This document shows positions 1 to 6,911 of a stretch of 40,869 nucleotides of DNA, in pieces. The notes beneath the pieces were generated by a model. That model was not told where the DNA came from. It was given only the letters and a program-made list of their open reading frames with translations, and did not search any database. The translations under genes and the position numbers were made by a program. Numbering within the stretch: position 1 is the first letter of the stretch; every line of letters begins with the position of its first letter. The stretch covers positions 1 to 40,869 of the forward strand of contig CANFST010000024.1 in NCBI GenBank assembly GCA_947449695.1. Direction: 5' to 3'. The DNA comes from Chitinophagales bacterium. Its GTDB lineage: Bacteria > Bacteroidota > Bacteroidia > Chitinophagales > CAIODY01.

Positions 1-497
1 CCCATTTTTTCATACACCACATCATTTGGTTGCCAGAGCTCCAGTTTGTTTCCTTCTAAATCAAGTATATGAACAAACTTACCATAATCATACGATTCAA
101 TAGTGTCAACTACGGTAACACCATTTTGCTTTAGTTCTTTTACCAAAGCATCCAGATTTTCAACCCGGTAGTTAATCATATAATCTTTGGTGGAAGGCTC
201 AAAGTATTTTGTTTTCTCATTAAACGGACTCCATTGTGTAAATCCTTTTTTGGTGCTGTCAGCGCCCTGATACCATTCAAACACTGCACCATATTGATTA
301 GTATTGATGCCCAGATTTTTCTGATACCACTCCCTTACTTTTTTCGGCTCTTTACATTTAAAGAAAATGCCGCCAATGCCAGTAACTTTTTTGCTTGCAT
401 TACTTTCATTTGATGGATTGCTGATGATAGTTTTAAAAGCAAAACCAAAGCCGAACGAAACGGCAATGATTAAAATTAGCAGACTTGTTTTTTTCAT
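1..497 (-). CDS. VOC (glyoxalase/bleomycin-resistance fold) protein with N-terminal signal or anchor, 3' end missing
   Basis: The gene starts at the ATG complementary to 495-497 and runs off the left edge, leaving 165 residues. Residues 1-22 (MKKTSLLILIIAVSF and following) form a Lys-Lys plus hydrophobic stretch like a signal peptide or membrane anchor. From about residue 40 it reads as one VOC module: GIGGIFFKCKEP, then VREWYQKNLGI, and near the cut end ILDLEGNKLELWQP, whose Glu is a usual metal-ligand position. VOC proteins of this kind are usually cytosolic, so an exported form is unusual. It lies 34 bases downstream of the MarR gene on the same strand and is probably its operon partner. 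The substrate cannot be read from sequence. The family call is firm; the export is inferred from the hydrophobic N-terminus. Confidence 0.85.
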   Translation of the reverse strand, partial: MKKTSLLILIIAVSFGFGFAFKTIISNPSNESNASKKVTGIGGIFFKCKEPKKVREWYQKNLGINTNQYGAVFEWYQGADSTKKGFTQWSPFNEKTKYFEPSTKDYMINYRVENLDALVKELKQNGVTVVDTIESYDYGKFVHILDLEGNKLELWQPNDVVYEKM

Positions 498-531
498 GTT
501 GATTTGATTTAAAGATTTAAAATTAACCCTT

Positions 532-987
532 CTAATTCCCTAATAACGCAATCAGGTTTTTGTTGAAGTCTTTGGTTTTGCTGCCCAGAATTTTAAAGAA
601 GTCCGTATCAAATTGCTCCACAGTTACCACCGCTTTTTTAATTACTTTTTTTCCTTCTTCCGTGAGTGCAACTGTTTTTGCCCGAGTATCGGTTTGATGT
701 TCCTGACGACCAATAAAACCTTTTTGTTGTAAAGTCCGCAAAACGGTGGAAGTAGTCATAGGGTCAATTTTGGTATGTGCCGATAATACAATCTGTGTTA
801 CTTCCTGCTTGTGTAAAGTGAGCCAGTGAATACTTGCCATCAGTACAAATTGCGAATGCGTCAGCCCATATTTTTCCAGCGCTTTTTTTATTTCACGTTG
901 CCACAAATTGGTGACCTGCCACAATAAAAACCCTGAACTGTCATCAGGTTTTTCTACACTAAAAGTATTGTCGGTTGATTTACTCAT
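532..987 (-). CDS. MarR-family winged-helix transcriptional regulator
   Basis: This 151-residue protein has the length and plan of MarR repressors. A helical N-terminus (FLLWQVTNLWQREIKKALEK) is followed by the winged helix: LTHSQFVLMASIHWL, then TQIVLSAHTKIDPMTTSTVLRTLQQKGFI as recognition helices, then a wing with the characteristic D-R pair (QTDTRAKTVALTEEGKK, about residues 98-114). MarR proteins bind palindromic operators as dimers and release on binding phenolic or oxidised ligands; the ligand here is unknown. The downstream VOC gene is 34 bases away, which suggests the pair responds to a small electrophile or aromatic compound (inference). A TAttTTTG -7 box lies just upstream at about 1011-1018 on the minus strand. 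Confidence 0.9.
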   Translation of the reverse strand: MSKSTDNTFSVEKPDDSSGFLLWQVTNLWQREIKKALEKYGLTHSQFVLMASIHWLTLHKQEVTQIVLSAHTKIDPMTTSTVLRTLQQKGFIGRQEHQTDTRAKTVALTEEGKKVIKKAVVTVEQFDTDFFKILGSKTKDFNKNLIALLGN

Positions 988-1010
988 TGGTTATTGATTC
1001 TTATCACTTG

Positions 1011-1018
1011 CAAAAATA
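1011..1018 (-). promoter_or_regulatory. -7 box (TATTTTTG) of the MarR-VOC operon
   Basis: The minus strand reads TATTTTTG here, matching the Bacteroidota TAnnTTTG -7 consensus, 24 bases before the MarR ATG. A clear -33 TTG at the usual 19-21 base spacing is not obvious. The intergenic repeat element begins just upstream at 1036. Confidence 0.45.
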
Positions 1019-1035
1019 CCCAACTAAATACAAAA

Positions 1036-1188
1036 ACACATAGACACATAGTTGTATTAGCTGAATAAGGTTTCAATAGTGTTTGCTATGTTAAAAAATA
1101 TTTTTCTAGATTTCACTACACCAATGCAAAGCCTTGACAAGTAAAACAATAGTCAATGCTTTGCATTGTATGCTATATTACTATGTGG
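1036..1188. repeat. Intergenic repeat element, copy B (CACATAG...CTATGTGG)
   Basis: This stretch between the MarR and SRPBCC genes shares its plan with 17584-17735. It starts with CACATAG (here as two tandem ACACATAG units, 1036-1051), has a central TTGCTATGT block (1083-1108, 22 of 26 bases identical to 17621-17646), and ends with CTATGTGG (1181-1188). The outer motifs are inverted complements. Inside is a strong hairpin: CAATGCAAAGC (1122-1132) pairs perfectly with GCTTTGCATTG (1158-1168), extended by TTGAC/GTCAA after one mismatch. It ends 15 bases from the SRPBCC stop codon, so it may serve as that gene's 3' end. No open frame of note lies within it. Confidence 0.6.
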
Positions 1189-1202
1189 TGAAAATTTATT
1201 CT

Positions 1203-1622
1203 TTACAATTTCGAAGCAGCTTTCACTTGTTCGGGCATTTCTTTAGCTAAACCATCTGCAATGCCTTGTGCTACCAGCTTTCTCCATAAGAAACCCAAAG
1301 CGCCTTCCACTTTCATAGTGGTGGTGATTCTTAAACCTTCTTTGGTTTCTTCAAAGGTATGTTCGCCATACATTTTTGCCAAAGGAAATGTAGTACAATC
1401 TACAAACTTTTTGTTTTCGATAGTTTCCACTAAAGCAATTTTCACTTTAGGGCCGCCTTTTGGTTTTAAGATAAAATGATTTCCTTTTTCAAATTTGCCT
1501 TCCATAGTAGCAAATTCAATTCCGCTATCCCAGGTATGCCAGTTGTTTACATCGGCAAATAGTTTCCACATTTGTTCTTTGGTAGCTTCGGTAGTAACGA
1601 TTGAGTGCGATTTAGTCCACAT
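1203..1622 (-). CDS. SRPBCC (START-like) lipid/hydrophobic-ligand-binding protein
   Basis: This is a 139-residue single-domain protein. It opens with the typical SRPBCC start (HSIVTTEATKEQMWKLFADVNNWHTWDSGIEFA), a strand followed by a helix with the W-x-x-W-D pattern, and ends in the long C-terminal helix (GIADGLAKEMPEQVKAASKL). Proteins with this helix-grip fold bind hydrophobic ligands in a deep pocket; no catalytic residues can be assigned. Its own promoter (TTG-N20-TATATTTG) lies upstream and a repeat element sits just past its stop, so it appears monocistronic. It is not a close copy of the four SRPBCC proteins at 8.5-11.2 kb. Confidence 0.85.
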   Translation of the reverse strand: MWTKSHSIVTTEATKEQMWKLFADVNNWHTWDSGIEFATMEGKFEKGNHFILKPKGGPKVKIALVETIENKKFVDCTTFPLAKMYGEHTFEETKEGLRITTTMKVEGALGFLWRKLVAQGIADGLAKEMPEQVKAASKL

Positions 1623-1661
1623 GATGTTTGATTTGTTGTTGAGTTAAAAATATTGAAAGTG

Positions 1662-1693
1662 CAAATATAGTATGTGTACATATAATAAGCAAG
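1662..1693 (-). promoter_or_regulatory. Promoter of the SRPBCC gene with an internal palindrome
   Basis: The minus strand carries TATATTTG (1662-1669), an exact TAnnTTTG -7 box, with TTG 20 bases upstream (about 1690-1692) as -33. The spacer contains TATGTGTACATA (1671-1682), a palindrome with 5-base arms around GT, well placed for a repressor. The nearby MarR protein is the obvious candidate, but nothing in the sequence proves it. Confidence 0.55.
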
Positions 1694-1825
1694 TATATTT
1701 ATAACGATTTGGAAATGTTATGGAAGAAGTTGAAGAATGAAGGATTTAGGTATTTATTATACCTGATTCAAATTGTCAAATCAAACTTCGTTAATTGAGA
1801 TAAAAAAATGTGTTGGTGGTAATAC

Positions 1826-3646
1826 TCAATTATTAAATTTAGATGAGTTTGTCTTAACTTTTTTATATTTCACTTCTGGCTCCAATAACGTCAATTGCTT
1901 TGAATTTATGGGCACCATAGTTTCAATGAATTCGTTCCACTTATCTAGTTTGATATTTAGGCTGAATTGCTCATTTATAGCATCAAGCTCTTCTTGAATT
2001 TTCAATCCTGAAGATTGCAATGCAAGTTTCAGGATATCTATTCGCATTAGTATATCCTTTGTAAAAGTTCGTTTCGCATCAGAAAAAGTGATTGCATGTA
2101 AAAACTCTTTTGACTTGTCAGAATTCAAAAGTATTAGTGTATAAGCTGCAAATTCCAATTTATTGAATCCAAGCAAATAGCATGTATCATCAAGCATTAT
2201 TGGTTTACCATTCTGTGGTAAAACCAAATTGAAAAAGTAGTTTTTGTATAAACCCGAAATGGTTATTTTGTATGGAGCAAAAGAGTAATCACCGATTCCG
2301 AAAATTGAATAATCTGGTTTATTGTTGTAGATACTTGATTTGCGCAAATCAAACTGTTCTTTGTTTTTGTGGAGATAGTTGAAAGTTTTTGGGAAATCTT
2401 TTTTGATAAACGAAGTGTCTTGTCCAACTTTTTTTTGTGTGATAATGGTGAATTTTCTTGTCTTATTAATAACAGTTTGTTTAAGGTCTGAGCTTTTCAG
2501 CACACCAAAAACTAAATCTTCTTCCAAATTAATTTCTTGTTGAAGCCCATTTACAAAATGTCCATTTACTCTGTCCAATTCCATAATAGAAGAACAATCG
2601 TGCTTAATTCCTTGTCGCCACTCGAATGGGGAAAGTCCATCAATATCATTGCTGTGTTTGTAAAGTCCAATGCTTGAAACAAACTTATCTTTTACCCAGC
2701 CAAATTGATTTACCATTTTCGCATGGTTGTAGAAATTAAATTCGTTACAAACAAATTCAGGAGATTCATTCAGCTTGCAAAACAACAAAGCTGCCTCAAC
2801 TGAAACATTAAACTCCTTCTTGCTGTCAATTGTTAGTTTTTGTAAGTTGGAAATTTTATAGTTGCGTTGTTGTTGATCATACACCACATTTTTTATCACT
2901 GAATTTTTTACAAGAAAAGCAATGTATCCTTTTGAATTTTGGAATGCATCAAACATCATCAGCGTAATGTATTCGCCAATATCAAAATTCCCTTTGCCTG
3001 TCATGGCATCTAAACCACTATGATTTTTAAAGTTTGATTTTGATGGAAGGTTACTCGATTCCAAGCTACTCAATTTAGAATTCGTTACCCAAGGCGGATT
3101 TCCAATAACTAAAATTTCATCTTCTGAATGTCCTTTAGCGATTTTGCTAAAATCAAAATCAAAAACATTGAAGTGGTTAATTTCTATTTCAGGTTTTCTG
3201 ACTTCGGGATTGTCAATGAAAAATTGAAGGATGTTAAACTTGGTTTCCCATACATAAGGTTTGTAAATCTCAACGCCATAAATTTTTTCAATTCGGTTGA
3301 AAGTATTTAAACAGGCTAAAATAAAATTTCCTTTTCCACAAGTTGGTTCAACAATAATTTTTGGATTCGATGAACCTTGTTTTAAAAACTTTGCAACTTT
3401 ATTTGCTAAATCGGCATTGGTTTGAAAGTCACCATATTCAGTTCTATCAGGTTCTTCAACCAAATATTCTGCTGAAGAAATTATTTCTTTCAATGCTTCA
3501 AATTCTTTCACGTAAACAAAGAAATTTTTGATTCCACAAGCATTCAAAATCTTTTCATTAGCAGATTGAAGTGTTGTTGTTTTGTACAATTCATTGCGCA
3601 AAAAATCTGAAACCTGATGCGTAATATTTGCTTCAAATATTTTCAT
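1826..3646 (-). CDS. Type II restriction-modification adenine-N6 DNA methyltransferase
   Basis: This 606-residue protein carries the gamma-class amino-methyltransferase signature. A segment YGDFQTNADLANKVAKFL (about 72-90) is typical of motif X, VEPTCGKGNFILACL (100-114) is the SAM-binding motif I, and NPPWVTNS (184-191) is catalytic motif IV. The long C-terminal half would hold target recognition. It methylates its site to protect host DNA from the nuclease encoded just upstream. ATG at 3646 is preferred, giving a TGATG stop-start overlap with the nuclease gene; a GTG one codon earlier (3649) is the alternative. Eco57I-like fused enzymes share this fold, but no nuclease motif is visible here and the separate nuclease gene makes this a two-gene system. 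The recognition site cannot be read. Confidence 0.88.
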   Translation of the reverse strand: MKIFEANITHQVSDFLRNELYKTTTLQSANEKILNACGIKNFFVYVKEFEALKEIISSAEYLVEEPDRTEYGDFQTNADLANKVAKFLKQGSSNPKIIVEPTCGKGNFILACLNTFNRIEKIYGVEIYKPYVWETKFNILQFFIDNPEVRKPEIEINHFNVFDFDFSKIAKGHSEDEILVIGNPPWVTNSKLSSLESSNLPSKSNFKNHSGLDAMTGKGNFDIGEYITLMMFDAFQNSKGYIAFLVKNSVIKNVVYDQQQRNYKISNLQKLTIDSKKEFNVSVEAALLFCKLNESPEFVCNEFNFYNHAKMVNQFGWVKDKFVSSIGLYKHSNDIDGLSPFEWRQGIKHDCSSIMELDRVNGHFVNGLQQEINLEEDLVFGVLKSSDLKQTVINKTRKFTIITQKKVGQDTSFIKKDFPKTFNYLHKNKEQFDLRKSSIYNNKPDYSIFGIGDYSFAPYKITISGLYKNYFFNLVLPQNGKPIMLDDTCYLLGFNKLEFAAYTLILLNSDKSKEFLHAITFSDAKRTFTKDILMRIDILKLALQSSGLKIQEELDAINEQFSLNIKLDKWNEFIETMVPINSKQLTLLEPEVKYKKVKTNSSKFNN

Positions 3647-4323
3647 CACTTAGATTTATTTAGACTAACAATTTTTGTTATTCCCTTAACGTTTTCATCT
3701 AAGGTTACAATCCTTTGATATTGCAATCTCCATTGCAAGGCATTAGAAATAGTGAGGTATCCCTGTTCGGGTGGTGTCTGCAAAATTTGTTCAGCTAACT
3801 TTGATAAAGTTATTTCATCAGCAGGTATATTTTTGTCATGAAGAAAAGCAACAATGTCTTCTTCATTGGCTTTGTCTTTAACCATTTCTCTTAATCGAAA
3901 AGTGGTTGTATAATCAGCGGTTCGTTCTCTTGAAACAAACGAACAACTTACAAAATTCAAAAGTGCAGTTTTCGTTTTTGAGTCATCTGTTTTATCATAA
4001 ACAAATACTAGTAAATTATAGCCGAGTCCAAAAACCTTTTGTTTAGCATCTTTAAAAGGACAAGAAGATTGTGGTTGTTTTATTGAAGTAACTTTAATGT
4101 CAGTTAAAATATCTGCCGATGGCAAATCAATTCCACTTGCCGAAGAGCCAATTGCAACCTCATATTTGTCATTCAAATGCTTTTGAAATTTCTGTTCAAT
4201 TAGTGTTCCGACTGCTTTGCCATCCGTTACTCCAAACAGCTCTTTATGTTGAAATTTTGATTGTGATGCACAGAATATTTCAGCTTCTTCAATTAATTTA
4301 TTGATAGTTAATTTCCTTTTCAT
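3646..4323 (-). CDS. Type II restriction endonuclease, PD-(D/E)XK fold
   Basis: This 225-residue protein lies directly upstream of the adenine methyltransferase. A plausible PD-(D/E)XK core is visible: helix ELFGVTDGKAVGTLIEQKFQ (28-47), then GIDLPSADILTDIKVTS (64-80) with D66/D71 and D75-I-K77 as metal ligands and catalytic lysine, then the strand LGYNLLVFVYDK. The remainder is presumably recognition and dimerisation. It would cut unmethylated foreign DNA at the partner enzyme's site. I do not recognise a named restriction enzyme. Its start is immediately followed upstream by AT-rich promoter-like sequence and then the 20-bp-period array, so array and promoter are close neighbours. Confidence 0.75.
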   Translation of the reverse strand: MKRKLTINKLIEEAEIFCASQSKFQHKELFGVTDGKAVGTLIEQKFQKHLNDKYEVAIGSSASGIDLPSADILTDIKVTSIKQPQSSCPFKDAKQKVFGLGYNLLVFVYDKTDDSKTKTALLNFVSCSFVSRERTADYTTTFRLREMVKDKANEEDIVAFLHDKNIPADEITLSKLAEQILQTPPEQGYLTISNALQWRLQYQRIVTLDENVKGITKIVSLNKSK

Positions 4324-4420
4324 TGTTGACTAAAATTATTCTGCTAAATTAATATTCTAAACACCATTTCAATTTTTTTATCAAAGTCATTTATTTTTTT
4401 TGAACAAGATTCAAATGCTT

Positions 4421-4980
4421 AATTATTTCAAAACTTCCATAGAAATCTGAAAAGTTCTATGGTTATTTTCAAAAGAGTATAGTTGTTTCCAAATTACTAA
4501 GGTAATTTCCAAAGTTCTTGAGTTGTTTAAGCCAAGAGTGGAGTAATCTCCAAATAACTTCGGTTATTTCCAAATAACTGGAGTAATCTTAAAAGTTTAG
4601 TCCTCATTTACAAAGTTGTGCTCACATTTCAAGATTTGAGTTCTTATTTTAAAATCTGCACTATAATTTTCAAAAGAGTGTAGTAATTTTCAAATCAGAG
4701 CTCTGATTTCTGAAAGAGTGCTATAATTTCAAAATTTGAGCATTCATCTCCAAAAGAAAGCTTTAATCTTAAAATCTGAATTCAGATTTTCAAATTAGAA
4801 CTCAGATTCCTAAAGAGAGTCTTAATTCCAGAATTTGAATTCTAATCTTAAAATGTGAGCTTTAATTTCAAAAGTTGAGTCTTAATTTTCAAATAAGCGT
4901 TCAGATTTCCAAATGAGTGTTCCTGTTTCAAAATTGCATGGGAAATCTTCAAATCACTAAATAAGTTTTCAAAGAAATTT
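4421..4980. repeat. Degenerate tandem array, strict 20-bp period, about 28 units
   Basis: Between the restriction operon and the copper-storage gene, about 560 bases divide into roughly 28 consecutive 20-base units with only one or two bases of total phase drift. A typical unit is ctttaatttcaaaatttgag; nearly every unit has a core resembling ATTTCAAA or ATCTTAAA at the same position, followed about 10 bases later by GAG/GTG/TGA-like bases. The units are diverged, with few exact copies, but spacing is preserved. All frames contain many stops, so it is noncoding. T-tracts and A-tracts recur every 10 and 20 bases, the helical period, which would favour intrinsically curved DNA. There is no repeat-spacer alternation, so it is not CRISPR. 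Function unknown. Confidence 0.85.
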
Positions 4981-5165
4981 TTTCGTGCGCTCAACTTGAT
5001 ATGCTATCTGTTTTTTCTTTCCACTTTTTTTAATGGAGAAATACTATTCGCAAATTGTTAGGTGTGAATGATGCAACTAATAATAATAGCAATGTAACGC
5101 CACAACCTTTTATTGCGCTGAATTTTGTAGCCTAATTTTTTGAAACAATTTAACTATCAAACAAA
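4981..5165. other. Leader of the Csp gene with a possible coding remnant
   Basis: This completes the gene-free stretch 4324-5165. From TAA at 5031-5033 to TAA at 5133-5135 one forward frame is open for 33 codons and reads protein-like at its end (LLGVNDATNNNSNVTPQPF, then IALNFVA). No start codon with an upstream site is obvious, and 33 open codons can occur by chance. It may be the tail of a lost gene. A short ATG frame (MEKYYSQIVRCE) overlaps it in another phase. The final bases before 5166 are A-rich and would be the Csp ribosome binding region. Confidence 0.3.
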
Positions 5166-5492
5166 ATGAAAAACGTTAAAAGTTGTGTTGCCGCTTGCTT
5201 GGCATGTGTGGTTACTTGCGAAACTTGTATTACTGATTGCATAAAAGCTGGCAATCAGGAATGCATTAAACTATGCAGAGATTGTGCTGACATCTGTGCA
5301 TTGTGTGCCAGATTAGAAGCTCGTGGTTCGGCTTACACTATGGCATTGCATGCTTTGTGTGCTGAAGTTTGTGAAGCATGTGCGACCGAATGCGCTAAGC
5401 ATGCTGCTCATCATGATAGCTGCAAAGCTTGTGCTGATGCTTGTAAAGAATGCGCTGCTATTTGCGAAGAAATGGCTACTGCTAAAGCTTAG
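5166..5492 (+). CDS. Four-helix-bundle copper-storage protein (Csp3-like, DUF326)
   Basis: This 108-residue protein contains 20 cysteines, mostly in CxxC and CxxxC spacings along four predicted helices (C7, C11, C14, C18, C21, C25; C33, C37, C40, C44, C47; C65, C69, C72, C76; C86, C89, C93, C96, C100). Csp proteins are known to line the core of a four-helix bundle with cysteines and hold many Cu(I) ions. There is no signal peptide, so this is the cytosolic type, buffering copper inside the cell. It is transcribed towards the arsenic operon and ends at a shared hairpin. The pattern is distinctive and the call is firm; the metal could be checked only experimentally. Confidence 0.95.
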   Translation: MKNVKSCVAACLACVVTCETCITDCIKAGNQECIKLCRDCADICALCARLEARGSAYTMALHALCAEVCEACATECAKHAAHHDSCKACADACKECAAICEEMATAKA

Positions 5493-5498
5493 TTATTT

Positions 5499-5535
5499 AA
5501 ATAAAAAAGGGAAACAACATGGTTTCCCTTTTTTT
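5499..5535. terminator. Bidirectional terminator between csp and the arsenic operon
   Basis: AAAAAAGGGAAAC (5503-5515), a six-base loop, then GTTTCCCTTTTTTT. The perfect stem is flanked by A and T runs, so it can end transcription of csp on the plus strand and of the MIP gene on the minus strand, whose stop codon (5534-5536) lies inside the T run. The 17 bases before the loop and 11 bases after it are identical to the hairpin at 8239-8272, at the other end of the arsenic operon. Confidence 0.85.
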
Positions 5536-6169
5536 ATTTTATCATTTTCCAGGTGGCAGTGGCTGCTGCTGCGCCAATGATGGGAGCAGTTAAGTAAATC
5601 CACACATTGGTTAAATTACCTGAAACAATGGCTGGCGCTAAGCTTCGAACCGGATTCATAGATGCTCCACAAATCGGTCCTGCAAATAATGCTTCTAATA
5701 ATACAGTGCCGCCAATGGCTAAACCTGCCATTACGCCTACTTCTTTCGAGCCTTGCGAAGTGAATAAAATCACCAGCATTAAAAAGTAAGTGAGGATGAA
5801 TTCTAACACTAAGGATTGCGCTGCCGAGCCTGAAGGCATGGTTGCACCCAATGAAATATTGTCGGGGAATAAAAAATGAAGTGTGTAAGAAGCTGCCAGT
5901 GCACCCACGATTTGAGCCACTACAAAAGGAATAATTTGTTTGGGATTAAAAAGCCCTGCGATGGAAAATGCAATGGTAACAGCTGGGTTGAAATGTGCGC
6001 CTGATGTACTACCAAACGTATAAATCATGGCAGTAACAATTAAACCAAAAGTGATAGCAATGCCTAAATGTGTGATAGCTCCACCAGTTTGTTGATTGAT
6101 AATAATGGCACCTGTGCCACAAAAAACCATGGCGAATGTGCCAATGAATTCAGCTACGTATTTTTTCAT
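5534..6169 (-). CDS. MIP-family channel (aquaglyceroporin-like), arsenic operon member
   Basis: This 211-residue protein has six hydrophobic segments and the two MIP half-helix motifs. The first is canonical (AHFNPAVTIAF, about residue 60); the second is NPV instead of NPA (GASMNPVRSLAPAIV, about residue 170). The N-terminus KKYVAEFIGTFAMVFCGTGAI is typical of the family. MIP channels conduct water, glycerol or neutral As(OH)3. It is the last gene of an operon with arsR and arsC, and AqpS of Sinorhizobium meliloti is a known channel that takes the place of an arsenite pump in an ars operon, so arsenite exit is the likely role (inference from context). It overlaps the upstream gene by 4 bases (ATGA). 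Confidence 0.92.
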   Translation of the reverse strand: MKKYVAEFIGTFAMVFCGTGAIIINQQTGGAITHLGIAITFGLIVTAMIYTFGSTSGAHFNPAVTIAFSIAGLFNPKQIIPFVVAQIVGALAASYTLHFLFPDNISLGATMPSGSAAQSLVLEFILTYFLMLVILFTSQGSKEVGVMAGLAIGGTVLLEALFAGPICGASMNPVRSLAPAIVSGNLTNVWIYLTAPIIGAAAATATWKMIK

Positions 6170-6891
6170 TTTGTTTGTTTTTTACGCCAGTCAATATGTG
6201 AAATCCAAGAAAGTTGCAAATAAAAAAACTTTGTAAGGTCGGTTTGATTGCCTACCCAAAAAGTATGTAAAATGCCTACTTCTAAAGTATTGCTTTTGTT
6301 GAAATTATATCCAACACCAGCATACGCCCAATTTTCAGCGTAAATAGCATTTGCACTTTTAAAAGTGTTGAAGAAAAATTCATTGTAAGCACTCAAATAA
6401 ATTTTATCGGATTGCTTTTGAAGTGGTGTTGAAATGCCAAACAAATAACGAACTCGTGATGTGAGGGGGCTTTTGTTTGCCAAGCGGTCTTGAATAAATC
6501 TTTCGTCAAGACGAATACGATGTTTTAATGTAGTTCGATTGAGGTTGTATTTATAAGTGGCTTGCAAATAAATTCGGTTTTCATTTCGATAGTTGTTTTC
6601 TGTGGGGTGTTGTCTTTCGTAAACATAACTACCAGTAAATGAAAGGTGTGGATTTACTTTATAAGTTAAGGCTTGTTCTGAATAGAAAACAAAGAAATTG
6701 GGTTTTTCATTGGTTGAATTAATCAAATTAAATTCTCCAAAATAATACAAGCTATAATCAAACTTGTTGGATAAAGTACCGCTATGGTCAATGGTGGGGA
6801 ACAAGCCAAAATGCTGTGTGTTTTGAGCATTTGACATACGACAAGTGAGCAAAGCAATTATTATAAATGCTTTGAGTTTTAGTTTTTGCAT
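6166..6891 (-). CDS. DUF2490-like outer-membrane beta-barrel protein
   Basis: This 241-residue protein has an N-terminal signal peptide (KLKAFIIIALLTC, ending near SNAQ). The mature part is rich in alternating aromatic and polar residues in short strands (HLSFTGSYVYERQ, IYLQATYKYNLNR, LKHRIRLDERFIQDR, SAYNEFFFNTF, WAYAGVGYNFNKSN, FFYLQLSWISHIDWR), the pattern of an outer-membrane beta barrel. The HRIRLDERF segment is typical of DUF2490. Function is unknown for the family. It sits between arsC and the MIP channel with a 4-base overlap to the latter, so it might let small solutes such as arsenite cross the outer membrane; that is a guess from position only. Confidence 0.75.
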   Translation of the reverse strand: MQKLKLKAFIIIALLTCRMSNAQNTQHFGLFPTIDHSGTLSNKFDYSLYYFGEFNLINSTNEKPNFFVFYSEQALTYKVNPHLSFTGSYVYERQHPTENNYRNENRIYLQATYKYNLNRTTLKHRIRLDERFIQDRLANKSPLTSRVRYLFGISTPLQKQSDKIYLSAYNEFFFNTFKSANAIYAENWAYAGVGYNFNKSNTLEVGILHTFWVGNQTDLTKFFYLQLSWISHIDWRKKQTK

Positions 6892-6911
6892 GAATTATTA
6901 AGATGTGATAA

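Noticed and set aside
4421-4980. CRISPR array or repeat-protein gene
   Set aside because: There is no constant repeat alternating with unique spacers, and every frame is broken by stops. The 20-bp period is not a multiple of three.
5033-5071. Mini-gene MEKYYSQIVRCE
   Set aside because: Twelve codons without family resemblance or a clear ribosome binding site.
5323-5580. Second frame overlapping the copper-storage gene
   Set aside because: It runs through the shared terminator and is a frame-shifted shadow of the cysteine-rich coding sequence.
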